A stretch of 49,012 nucleotides of DNA from Microbacteriaceae bacterium X2B (GTDB taxonomy: Bacteria > Actinomycetota > Actinomycetes > Actinomycetales > Microbacteriaceae), in NCBI GenBank assembly GCA_005502445.1, contig SCPB01000016.1, positions 1 to 49,012 on the forward strand. The letters are read 5' to 3'. Each line of letters opens with the position of its first letter. The stretch's first letter is position 1. Below are positions 1 to 7,259 of the stretch, piece by piece. A model generated the notes under the pieces. The model saw nothing but the letters and a program-made list of their open reading frames with translations. It was not told where the DNA came from and did no database searches. A program made the position numbers and the translations under genes.

Positions 1-5
1 GGGCG

Positions 6-24
6 GGGCGGCGAGCCGCCGCCC
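6..24 (-). terminator. GC hairpin just after manB
   Basis: Two perfect 7-bp arms (6-12 and 18-24) with a 5-nt loop lie 4 bases past the manB stop codon. No U-run follows, as is common for actinobacterial hairpin terminators. Whether it terminates transcription is inference. Confidence 0.45.
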
Positions 25-28
25 GAGC

Positions 29-1444
29 CTACCCGCGGATGAGCGCGAGCACCTCGTCGCGCACGAGCGCCATCGTCGCGGGTGTCGCGGCCTCGGCGTT
101 GAGGCGCAGCAGCGGCTCGGTGTTCGAGGGCCGCACGTTGAACCACCAGAATCCGTCGTCCGCGGCGCCCGACACGGTGAGGCCGTCGAGCTCGTCGAAC
201 TCCCCGCGCCCGGCGAATGCCTCGACGATGCGCGTGTAGGCGGCCGGAACGTCGGTGACGGTCGAGTTGAGCTCACCGCTCGAGCTGTACGGGGTGAACT
301 CCGCGGCCAGGCGCGAGAGCGGGCCGTCGTACTCGCCGAACTGCGAGATCAGGTGCATCGCCGCGAGCATGCCGTTGTCGGCGCCCCAGAAGTCGCGGAA
401 GTAGTAGTGCGCCGAGTGCTCGCCGCCGAAGATGGCGCCCGTCTCGCGCATGCGGTCTTTGATGAGCGAGTGCCCGACCTGCGTGCGCACGGGGATGCCG
501 CCGGCCGCCTCGATCGTCTCGGGCACCGACCGCGAGGTGATGAGGTTGTGAATGACGTGGATGTCGCCGATCGCGCCGTTCGCGCGTGCCCGCTCGATCT
601 CGCGCTTCGCCACGATCGCGGCCACCGCGCTCGGCGTGACGGGCTGCCCGAGCTCGTCGATGACGAAGCAGCGGTCGGCGTCGCCGTCGAAGGCGAGCCC
701 GAGGTCGGCTCGGTGCTCGAGCACGGCCGCCTGGAGGTCGACGAGGTTGGCGGGCTCGAGCGGGTTGGCCTCGTGGTTGGGGAAGGCTCCGTCGAGCTCG
801 AAGTAGAGGGGGACGATCGTGAGCGGCAGCGGGGCGAGACCAGCGGCCGTCCCGAGCACGGCGGGCACGGTCATCCCGCCCATTCCGTTGCCGGCGTCGA
901 CGACGACGCGCAGCGGGCGCACAGCCGAGAGGTCGACGAGCGAGCGCAGGTAGGCGGCGTAGTCGGCGAGCACGTCGCGGTCGGAGTACCCGCCGGGCGC
1001 GGCGACCGCGGGCACGACGCCGGCCTCGAGGTAGGCCTGGGCGCGGTCGCGGATGCCGGCGAGTCCGGTCGCGAGGCTGATGCCCTGCGCGCCCGCGCGG
1101 GAGAACTTGATGCCGTTGTAGGCGGCGGGGTTGTGGCTCGCCGTGAACATCGCGGCGGGGGCCTCGAAGCGGCCGGAGGCGAAGTACGACTCGTCGGTCG
1201 AGCACAGCCCCAGGTTCACGACGTGCGCCCCGCGCGCCTGCGCACCGCGCGCGAAGGCGGCGACGAACCCGGGCGAGGAGTCGCGCATGTCGTGGCCGAC
1301 CATGACCTCGAGCCCCGCGGCGCCGATCTCGTCGACGAACCCGGCGCCGAGCGCCTCGACGACCTCGTCGGTCAGCTGCGAGCCGACGAGCCCCCGCACG
1401 TCGTAGGCCTTGATGAACTGACTGAGGTCGGGTGCGCTGCTCAC
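29..1444 (-). CDS. manB: Phosphomannomutase/phosphoglucomutase
   Basis: This 471-aa cytoplasmic enzyme of the alpha-D-phosphohexomutase family interconverts mannose-6-P and mannose-1-P (and probably the glucose forms), feeding GDP-mannose and other sugar nucleotides. All four family signatures are visible: the phosphoserine loop TASHNP (Ser103), the metal loop DGDADR (253-258), the sugar-binding loop GEHSAH (341-346) and the phosphate-binding RPSNTEP (438-444). The length is normal for the family. The start is GTG, giving the usual N-terminus that runs into IKAYDVRG. It lies 74 bases after the DUF3499 gene on the same strand. manB next to DUF3499, a whiB and manA matches the arrangement around M. 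tuberculosis manB (Rv3257c). Family identity is certain; substrate preference between mannose and glucose cannot be read from sequence. Confidence 0.95.
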   Translation of the reverse strand: MSSAPDLSQFIKAYDVRGLVGSQLTDEVVEALGAGFVDEIGAAGLEVMVGHDMRDSSPGFVAAFARGAQARGAHVVNLGLCSTDESYFASGRFEAPAAMFTASHNPAAYNGIKFSRAGAQGISLATGLAGIRDRAQAYLEAGVVPAVAAPGGYSDRDVLADYAAYLRSLVDLSAVRPLRVVVDAGNGMGGMTVPAVLGTAAGLAPLPLTIVPLYFELDGAFPNHEANPLEPANLVDLQAAVLEHRADLGLAFDGDADRCFVIDELGQPVTPSAVAAIVAKREIERARANGAIGDIHVIHNLITSRSVPETIEAAGGIPVRTQVGHSLIKDRMRETGAIFGGEHSAHYYFRDFWGADNGMLAAMHLISQFGEYDGPLSRLAAEFTPYSSSGELNSTVTDVPAAYTRIVEAFAGRGEFDELDGLTVSGAADDGFWWFNVRPSNTEPLLRLNAEAATPATMALVRDEVLALIRG

Positions 1445-1518
1445 CGCACCACCGTAGCGGGCGCGCGCGCCGACTGAGCAAGCCGCGCGACGCGCTCAGC
1501 CGGCGCGGGCCGAAGCGC

Positions 1519-1731
1519 TCAGCCGACCTCGCCGAGCGCCGAGTAGCGCACGATCTGCCAGCCCTGGGGCGCCGAGAGCCGCTGCGAGTGGCGGTCGCAC
1601 AGGTCGTAGCTGTGCGGCTCGGGCCGCGCGCTCAGGGGGCCGAGCACGGCCATCGAGTCGGCGTACACGTAGGTGAGCGTGCTCACCGCCTGCTCGCCGC
1701 ACGCCACCTTGCTGCACCCTCGACCGCTCAT
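1519..1731 (-). CDS. DUF3499 family protein (small Cys-rich)
   Basis: A small protein of about 70 aa matches the actinobacterial DUF3499 family: an N-terminal GCSKVAC cysteine pair, then TLTYVYADS, AVLGPL, a DLCDRH motif with a third cysteine, and a C-terminal APQGW. The cysteines and histidine suggest a small metal-binding fold (inference); no function is established. The family is characteristically found between a metallopeptidase-like gene and manB, as here. Three in-frame ATGs (1743, 1734, 1731) are possible starts. I chose 1731 because it gives the typical short N-terminus before the first cysteine, but none has a strong ribosome site. It is divergent from the gene starting at 1766, with under 40 bases between them, so their promoters must overlap. 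Confidence 0.82.
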   Translation of the reverse strand: MSGRGCSKVACGEQAVSTLTYVYADSMAVLGPLSARPEPHSYDLCDRHSQRLSAPQGWQIVRYSALGEVG

Positions 1732-1765
1732 CATGCTCAGCATACGGCGGCGATACGCTGGAGCC

Positions 1766-2224
1766 ATGCCGTTCGCCTCGCGTCGCCCGCGCCCTCTCGC
1801 GACGGGTCGCGCGCTGCCGAGCGCTCGCGCCCGCGCGCGCCACGGCCGCAGCGGCCGCTCCCCGGTCACCGGGCCCGACCTGCCGCTCGTGCACACGCGA
1901 CTCGACGCCTTCGAGGCGACGGTGCAGGCGACGGCCGACTACCTGCAGGATCTCTGGCCGAACGAGCTCGCGAACCTGCGCATCGAGGTGCTGCCGATGC
2001 CGGATCAGCCGGTGGGCGTCAAGGGCGTCGCGCGCTGGCGCGTGGTGGCCGAGCAGAGCCTCGTCGTGCTGTACCGGATCCCGATCGAGCGCATGAGCCG
2101 GCTGCACCGCGACGACGACTGGCATCGCCGGCTCATGGTCGAGTCGTGCGTGTTCCGCGCGGTCGGCGAGCTCATCGGCAAGGACCCGTGGGATCTCGCG
2201 CCCGACCGCTTCCGGCACTGGTAG
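1766..2224 (+). CDS. Metallopeptidase-family protein, degenerate zinc motif
   Basis: A 152-aa cytoplasmic protein similar to the actinobacterial 'metallopeptidase family' (zincin-like, DUF1025-related; M. tuberculosis Rv3259 is the neighbour-matched relative). The first 40 residues are Arg-rich and variable. The recognisable part runs from LPLVHTR to the C-terminus and includes VVLYRIPIER and a final helix ending GKDPWDLAP. True zincins of this family have HExxH in that helix. Here the equivalent stretch reads ESCVFRAVGEL, so the two zinc histidines and the catalytic pattern are missing and peptidase activity is unlikely. The ATG start has GGAG 5 bases upstream. Its function, shared with the manB/whiB2 neighbourhood, is unknown. 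Confidence 0.78.
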   Translation: MPFASRRPRPLATGRALPSARARARHGRSGRSPVTGPDLPLVHTRLDAFEATVQATADYLQDLWPNELANLRIEVLPMPDQPVGVKGVARWRVVAEQSLVVLYRIPIERMSRLHRDDDWHRRLMVESCVFRAVGELIGKDPWDLAPDRFRHW

Positions 2225-2248
2225 TCGCGGCGCCCCGGCGCGAGCTCA

Positions 2249-2300
2249 CGCATCCGTGACGGATGTCCGTGAACATTCGCGCGCACTCGTCACGGATGCG
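2249..2300. terminator. Inverted repeat between convergent genes
   Basis: A 12-bp arm at 2249-2260 (CGCATCCGTGAC) is repeated inverted at 2289-2300. A smaller CATCCG/CGGATG hairpin (2251-2256 and 2260-2265) is nested in the first arm. It sits between the ends of two converging genes (2224 and 2365), so a bidirectional terminator is the likely role (inference). Confidence 0.5.
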
Positions 2301-2333
2301 CGCACTCGAGGTGGGGGCCGCCCGTACGCGGGC

Positions 2334-2368
2334 GGGCTACGGGCTGCGGGCTACGGGCCACGGGCTAC
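2334..2368. repeat. Five tandem 7-bp units (GGGCTAC-like)
   Basis: Five consecutive heptamers: GGGCTAC, GGGCTGC, GGGCTAC, GGGCCAC, GGGCTAC. The last unit contains the TAG stop codon of the DUF5719 gene read on the minus strand. It is a microsatellite that could shift the stop position by slippage. Confidence 0.85.
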
Positions 2369-3750
2369 GGGTAGACGGTGATCGGGCGCGGGGCGCCGAC
2401 CGGCGGCAGGATGCGCGCGGACGCGAGCCCCGCATCCCCCCGATACGTCACGGCGGCCCGCACCTCTCCGCTCACGGTGAGCAGGGGTGACGTGCTGCCC
2501 GCGAGCGGCACGCTCACGCTCGTTCCCGCGGGCACCTCGACCGCCGCGCCGTCGATCGTGACGCTCGCGTCGCCGTCGGGGGCGACCAGGTGCAGGCGCG
2601 CTCCGGCCCCGGGCGCGACGGCGACGAGGATCTCGCCGTCGGCGTCGGTGAGCGCGGGCGCCGCGCTGAACCAGGCGGAGTCGACGCCGTCGTCGGTCGC
2701 AGTGGAGGCGCGTGCCGCCCCGACGACGGGCCGGGTCGAGTCGACGACGACGCTGTAGTCGCCGTCGGCGAGCTCGGCGAACGAGAGGTCGATGACGGCG
2801 CCCGGCTCGATCGTCGCGCTGAGGGAGGTGCCCTCGCCACCCTCGGCGGGCACGAAGGTCGCGGTGACGTCGGCGGCCTCGTCGCCCGGCACGAGGAGTC
2901 GCAGCACGGGCACGAGGTCGTCGGCGCCGAGCTCGGTCGACGCCCGGGCGACGCGCTCGAAGTCGATGATCGGCAGAGCGGGGATCACGATGCGCTCGGC
3001 GGGGGCGGCGACGGGGGTGACGACATCGACGCCGGCGGGCTCGAGTCCGATGATCGTCGACTGCTGCAGGGTCGCGGCGACGGTGCCGCCGCGACTGGTG
3101 ACGCCGACGACGGGCGATGCCTGGTCGGGCGCGATGCCCGAGAGCGGCACGATGCGCTGCGCTCCGGGGGCGACGACGAGGCCGGTCGTGCCGGGCGCAT
3201 CGATGATGCCGTCGGCGCCCCACACGGTCAGGTCGACGGTCGCGGCGACGTCTCCGGGGTTGCCGAGCACGATGAGGCTCGAGCGGCCCGTCGTCGTGCC
3301 GCCGCCGACGAGCCACGCGGTCGGGGCGGGGGCGAGGCACTCGGCGACGGCGAGCCCGCGCAGCTCGTCGGCGTCGAGCGATTGGCGCTCGGTCGCCGCG
3401 ACCTGCGTCGACGGCGCCTCGGTCGGCAGCTCGACGATCGCGGCCGAGCCGTCGACGGCGTCGCTCTCGGTGATCGATCTCTCGGTGAGGCCCGCACCCG
3501 CCCGGTGCCGTTGCGGCTCGCCGACGGCGACGAGCTGCGGGTTCTCGCCGCGCGACAGGCCCAGCACGGGCCCGCCGCACACGAGCGACTGGGTCGCGCG
3601 CACGGGGGTGACGGTGATGCCCTGCGGCTGAACGCTCAGGGTCGGGCCGGGTGCGAGCACGACGCCGAGGGCGAGCGCGGTGGCCGCGGCGGCACCGAGC
3701 AGGGCGAGCCCGGCGCGGCCGCCGAGGGCGAGCAGGCGGCGGTCAGTCAT
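2365..3750 (-). CDS. DUF5719 family exported/membrane-anchored protein
   Basis: A 461-aa protein with a short basic N-terminus and one hydrophobic segment (about residues 10-33, Ala/Leu-rich), followed by a long extracytoplasmic region of repeated beta-strand character rich in Val, Thr and Ala. This fits the actinobacterial DUF5719 family, which regularly follows a GT2 glycosyltransferase and a whiB gene. Two cysteines can be seen (SLVCGGP and AECLAP), perhaps a disulfide. No catalytic motif is recognisable. The ATG at 3750 overlaps the upstream glycosyltransferase stop by 8 bases, so the two are translationally coupled and probably act together at the membrane in cell-surface glycosylation (inference). 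An in-frame start further upstream would lie wholly inside the glycosyltransferase gene and was rejected. Confidence 0.8.
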   Translation of the reverse strand: MTDRRLLALGGRAGLALLGAAAATALALGVVLAPGPTLSVQPQGITVTPVRATQSLVCGGPVLGLSRGENPQLVAVGEPQRHRAGAGLTERSITESDAVDGSAAIVELPTEAPSTQVAATERQSLDADELRGLAVAECLAPAPTAWLVGGGTTTGRSSLIVLGNPGDVAATVDLTVWGADGIIDAPGTTGLVVAPGAQRIVPLSGIAPDQASPVVGVTSRGGTVAATLQQSTIIGLEPAGVDVVTPVAAPAERIVIPALPIIDFERVARASTELGADDLVPVLRLLVPGDEAADVTATFVPAEGGEGTSLSATIEPGAVIDLSFAELADGDYSVVVDSTRPVVGAARASTATDDGVDSAWFSAAPALTDADGEILVAVAPGAGARLHLVAPDGDASVTIDGAAVEVPAGTSVSVPLAGSTSPLLTVSGEVRAAVTYRGDAGLASARILPPVGAPRPITVYP

Positions 3751-6613
3751 CCTCGTCCTCCGCGAAGGTCGTGGCGGGGTCGTCGATCGTGCCCTCTTCG
3801 GCACGGACGCGGCGCGGGCGGTACCCGGTCGGCACGGCGAGCAGCAGCGTCAGCGCGAGGATGCCCAGCTGGCCGACGAGGACGGCCCACGCGGTCGCGG
3901 GGGGCGCCGCGATCGCGGCCCGAGCCTCGTCGTCGGCGACGACGCGCCAGAGCCGCCCGGCATCGGTGTCGCCGACGGCGACGAGCTGCGCCGTGCTGTC
4001 GAGCGCGGCCGCCACGCCCGCGGCAGCGGCGGGCGGGGTCTGGGCTCCGGTCGCGCGCGAGCGGTCGGCGAGCAGCACGAAGCGCACGTCGGCCTCGTCG
4101 AGCAGCGGGCCGACATCGAGCCCGCTGCGCACGGCGAGGTTGGCGGCGAGCTCGGCGATGAGGGCGGATGCGTCGTCGGCCGGCGCCTCCTGCTCCGGCC
4201 CCGCGAGAGCCGCGCCGACCGTGACCGGGTAGCTGCGGGCGTCGATGAGCATCGAGCCCGCTCCGCGCTCCACCCGGGCCGCAAGAGCGTCGCCCCCCTC
4301 CAGCGGGGTGAGCACGAGCGTGCCGATGCGCTCGTCGGCGACGGCGTCGGCGGCCACGATCGCGGGCAGGGTGCGATCGGGGGCAGGGTGCACGACGGTG
4401 CCGCCGGCGACGGCCGCGATGAGCGCGGGGCTCACGGCGAGGGCGGCGCCCAGCACGGCGACGAGGCCCGGGATCGTTCCGGCGCGTCGCAGCCCGTCGA
4501 GCGCGACTCCCGCGGCAAGGGCGAGGCCGAGCCAGTAGAGCCCCAGCGCGGGGGCCGTATCGATGCGGATCGCGGTGCCGTCGGCGGCGACGACGGCGAT
4601 GCCCGAGACGAGCACGGCGAGTGCGAGTCCGGCTCCCGCCATGACGAACGGCAGCACGACCCGGCGCGCGGAGCGCTGCGCGAGCCCGAGCAGCGCGAGG
4701 AGGGGCAGGGGCGCGACGAGCACCGCGAGCGCGACGGCGAGAACGGTCGGCTCGGTTCCGGCGGGCAGCAGGGCGGTGACGGGCTCGAGCACGAGCGCGA
4801 GGTCGGGCCAGCCGAGCAGCAGCCCGGTGGGCGCGGTCTCGGCGGGCTGCGCGGGCAGCCCGGGGTCGGCGAGCAGCCCGAGCGGCGTGCCGCGCTGCAG
4901 CTGGGCGACGACGAGCGGCGCGAAGAGCGCCGCGGTCGGCACCGCGAGGGTCAGCAACCGGCCGATGCGCCGCGGGGTGGCGGCCATCCACGCGATCCAG
5001 ACGACGGCGAGAGCGATGAGCAGCGATGGCGAGGATGCCGCGATCACCGCCACGAGCAGCCCCGCGACCGCGGTCGCGCTCCACGATCGCGGCGCGCGCG
5101 CGGCGGAGGCGACGAGCCAGGGCAGGGCGAGCAGGGCGACGAGAGCGGGCAGGCGTCCGTCGAGGAGGGCGACGGTGACAGCCGGGGCGAGGGCGACGAC
5201 CACGGCGACCGCGGCGGCCGGGCCGCGGCGCTGCACCAGGCCGGCGGCGGCCCACCAGGCACCGAGGGCGGCGAGCGGCAGGGCGGCGATCCAGAGGAGG
5301 ACGACCGCGAGCGATGGCTGCCAGAAGGTGAGCGAGCCGAGGCCGGCGAGCACGAAGGCGAAGGGGTCGGCGGGGCCCTCGGAGGTCGCGAGCACGCCCG
5401 ACCACAGCGCGCCGGCGTCGGGGGCGAGCGGCGCGAGGGCCCCGCCCGCGAGCGCCTGCGCGGTGAGCAGCGGCGACAGCAGCAGTGCGGCGAGCAGCGC
5501 GATGCCGAACACGACCAGCCCGCCGCCGGGGAAGAAGTCGGGGCGCGGCGGGGCGAGCTGCTCGCCCTCGCCGAGAATTCCGTCTCGCGCGATCGCCCGC
5601 CGTCGACGCACGTCCTCCGGGGGCATCCGCAGCGGGTCGATGGCGGCCCAGCCGACCTTCTTCGCGCGAGCGATGCGGCGTCGAGCAGCGGGCACGGCGG
5701 TGCCCGAGAACGCGACGGCGAGGGCGGCGCCGAACTCGCCGAGCACGCGCGTGGGGCGTTTCGCGAGCAGGTGCGCGAGGGAGCGCAGCACGGCGAGCGG
5801 CACGAGGCTCAGCCAGTGCAGGGGCACCGCGGGGGCGGGCGCGTAGGCGAGCCGACGGTGCAGCTGCGCCGCGCGGCGCCAGCGGGCTTCGGCGCGCGGG
5901 CTGATGCCGGGCCGCGCGAACTCGGCGATCGAGCCGTGCACGAAGACGCGGGCGAGGGGCACGCCGACGACCCGGTGCCCGGCGAGGCGCGCCCGCACGC
6001 ACAGGTCGAGGGCGCCGTCGATCGTGGGCAGCGCCGGGTCGATGCCGCCGAGCGCCTGCCACACGGCGCGTCGCACGAGCAGCGCGGCGTCGCCCATCGC
6101 GAGCACGTCCTGCAGGCGGTCGTGCTGGGCCTGGTCGAGCTCGCGCTCGGCGATCGCGATCGAGGCGCCGGTGCGCGTCATCGTCTCGCCGTACTCGGCG
6201 ATCATCGTGGGATGCGCGGCGTCCATCTGCTTGGCGCCCGCGACGGCGACCGACGGCGCGATCTCGACGGCCCCGAGCAGCCGCTCGAGGGCGCGGTGGT
6301 CGGGGGTCGTGTCGTGGCGGAGCAGCCACAGCCACTCCTCGACGCCGCCGTAGGGCGAGCTCGTCGACTCCGGCTCGGGCAGCGCGGCCACGGCGCGGGC
6401 GATGGCCTCGCCGAGGCTCACGCCGTGCGGGGCGGTCACGAAGTGCGTCGGGGCGATGGCGGCGAGTGCGGCGGTGGCCGCGGCATCCTCGGTGGCGTCG
6501 ACGACCACGAAGCGGTCGGGCCTCCGGGACTGCTCCGCGAGCGCATCCAGCGTCTGCTGCAGCACCTCGCCGCCCCGGCGGGCGACGAGCACAGCGGTCA
6601 CACGGGCTTGCAT
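3743..6613 (-). CDS. GT2 glycosyltransferase with large C-terminal membrane domain
   Basis: A 956-aa membrane protein. The N-terminal 250 or so residues are a GT-A (family 2) glycosyltransferase domain: the strand VTAVLVARRGG, VVVDAT where a DXD-type nucleotide site begins, RHDTTPD as the likely metal-binding acidic motif, and IDGALDLCVRARLAGHR as the acceptor-side motif. From about residue 270 there are many hydrophobic segments (roughly a dozen transmembrane helices), then an extracytoplasmic C-terminal part before a last helix near the C-terminus and an acidic tail. This two-part architecture downstream of whiB2 and upstream of DUF5719 is a conserved actinobacterial arrangement. The likely role is transfer of a sugar to or across the membrane for cell-wall glycan; donor and acceptor are unknown. 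The gene overlaps DUF5719 by 8 bases. Confidence 0.85.
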   Translation of the reverse strand: MQARVTAVLVARRGGEVLQQTLDALAEQSRRPDRFVVVDATEDAAATAALAAIAPTHFVTAPHGVSLGEAIARAVAALPEPESTSSPYGGVEEWLWLLRHDTTPDHRALERLLGAVEIAPSVAVAGAKQMDAAHPTMIAEYGETMTRTGASIAIAERELDQAQHDRLQDVLAMGDAALLVRRAVWQALGGIDPALPTIDGALDLCVRARLAGHRVVGVPLARVFVHGSIAEFARPGISPRAEARWRRAAQLHRRLAYAPAPAVPLHWLSLVPLAVLRSLAHLLAKRPTRVLGEFGAALAVAFSGTAVPAARRRIARAKKVGWAAIDPLRMPPEDVRRRRAIARDGILGEGEQLAPPRPDFFPGGGLVVFGIALLAALLLSPLLTAQALAGGALAPLAPDAGALWSGVLATSEGPADPFAFVLAGLGSLTFWQPSLAVVLLWIAALPLAALGAWWAAAGLVQRRGPAAAVAVVVALAPAVTVALLDGRLPALVALLALPWLVASAARAPRSWSATAVAGLLVAVIAASSPSLLIALAVVWIAWMAATPRRIGRLLTLAVPTAALFAPLVVAQLQRGTPLGLLADPGLPAQPAETAPTGLLLGWPDLALVLEPVTALLPAGTEPTVLAVALAVLVAPLPLLALLGLAQRSARRVVLPFVMAGAGLALAVLVSGIAVVAADGTAIRIDTAPALGLYWLGLALAAGVALDGLRRAGTIPGLVAVLGAALAVSPALIAAVAGGTVVHPAPDRTLPAIVAADAVADERIGTLVLTPLEGGDALAARVERGAGSMLIDARSYPVTVGAALAGPEQEAPADDASALIAELAANLAVRSGLDVGPLLDEADVRFVLLADRSRATGAQTPPAAAAGVAAALDSTAQLVAVGDTDAGRLWRVVADDEARAAIAAPPATAWAVLVGQLGILALTLLLAVPTGYRPRRVRAEEGTIDDPATTFAEDEDD

Positions 6614-6690
6614 CGTGCCGAGCCTACGGGGCGAGCGGGCGCCTCAGGGCAGACACGCGCGACCTCGGCGAGGGTGACGGATGCTCGCTC

Positions 6691-6707
6691 GCGCCGTTCG
6701 GCGGCGC
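6691..6707 (-). terminator. GC hairpin between whiB2 and the GT2 gene
   Basis: GCGCCG (6691-6696) and CGGCGC (6702-6707) form a 6-bp stem with a 5-nt loop about 35 bases after the whiB2 stop. It may limit read-through into the glycosyltransferase gene 126 bases further on. No U-run is present. Confidence 0.35.
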
Positions 6708-6739
6708 GGCGTGCGCGGTGCGGCGAGGGTGCGACGGGC

Positions 6740-7057
6740 TCAGGCCCGGCGGCGGAGCTTGCGGCGCTCGCGCTCGGAGAGCCCGCCCCAGATGCCGAAG
6801 CGCTCGTCGTTCTGCAGGGCGTAGTCGAGGCATTCGCCCCGCACCTCGCACGTTCCGCAGATCTTCTTGGCGTCTCGCGTCGAGCCGCCCTTCTCGGGGA
6901 AAAACGCCTCGGGGTCGGTCTGCGCGCAGAGCGCGTCAGCCTGCCAGGCGAGCGTGTCGTCGTCGTCGACGCTGCGCACGCGGCGGACCCCGGGAACACC
7001 GAGCCGGACGGGATCGACGAACCAGTTCTCGGGAACGGTGTTCCGGTACTCGCTCAT
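6740..7057 (-). CDS. whiB2: WhiB-family Fe-S transcription factor (WhiB2/WhmD type)
   Basis: A 105-aa WhiB protein. Four conserved cysteines (one in DALCAQTD, then C-x2-C-x5-C in ICGTCEVRGEC) would hold a [4Fe-4S] cluster. The GIWGG turn (with SERER) and the C-terminal basic RRKLRRRA are the sigma-factor and DNA contact elements of the family. Placement in the manA/manB block matches WhiB2 of mycobacteria (Rv3260c) and WhmD of Streptomyces, which control septation and cell division; that function is transferred by family and synteny. The ATG at 7057 is preceded by a strong AAGGGGAG ribosome site. A minus-strand promoter is visible at 7110-7138. Earlier in-frame starts encode non-WhiB sequence and were rejected. 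Confidence 0.93.
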   Translation of the reverse strand: MSEYRNTVPENWFVDPVRLGVPGVRRVRSVDDDDTLAWQADALCAQTDPEAFFPEKGGSTRDAKKICGTCEVRGECLDYALQNDERFGIWGGLSERERRKLRRRA

Positions 7058-7108
7058 TCGTGACTCCCCTTCCCCCGGTCGCTGCCCCCGCCGTGCCGGG
7101 ATGCCCCT

Positions 7109-7126
7109 AATTACACTCGTGTGATT
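7109..7126. promoter_or_regulatory. Imperfect palindrome over the whiB2 -10 box
   Basis: AATTACACTCGTGTGATT is an 18-bp dyad: AAT-x-ACAC-TC-GTGT-x-ATT with one mismatched pair. It covers the -10 element of the whiB2 promoter, where a repressor or WhiB protein could bind. The operator role is inference. Confidence 0.4.
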
Positions 7127-7138
7127 CGCTCGCGTCAA
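7110..7138 (-). promoter_or_regulatory. Housekeeping-sigma promoter of whiB2
   Basis: Read on the minus strand, TTGACG (7138-7133) is followed after exactly 17 bases by TGTAAT (7115-7110), close to the primary sigma consensus. Transcription would begin near 7103 and give a leader of about 45 nt ahead of whiB2. Confidence 0.7.
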
Positions 7139-7221
7139 GTCGCGAATCGTAAAAGGGTCGACCCCGGGTTCAGAGTTGCGACGCGCCGACGAAAGGGCTA
7201 CGGATGCGGAGTGTCGAGCAA

Positions 7222-7247
7222 GGCTCGCGCGAGCCCCCGTTCGGGGG
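7222..7247 (-). terminator. Overlapping hairpins after galE
   Basis: A perfect 14-bp palindrome (7222-7235) abuts a hairpin with CCCCCG (7234-7239) and CGGGGG (7242-7247) arms, 12 or more bases past the galE stop and about 85 bases before the whiB2 -35 box. They probably separate galE from whiB2 transcription. The two structures share bases and are mutually exclusive. Confidence 0.45.
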
Positions 7248-7259
7248 GCGGCTCTGCGC

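Noticed and set aside
2334-2368. Heptamer array as a possible replication or plasmid iteron
   Set aside because: There are only five short GC-rich units at a gene end, with no AT-rich region, DnaA boxes or Rep gene nearby.
3680-7063. A 1,127-codon open frame on the plus strand
   Set aside because: It is antisense to the GT2, DUF5719 and WhiB genes. The translation is low-complexity Arg/Gly/Ala/Glu-rich with no domain, as expected for the mirror frame of very GC-rich coding DNA.
7176-7259. Possible small gene between galE and whiB2
   Set aside because: Open frames there have no ribosome site and continue antisense into galE; the segment is better explained by the hairpins.
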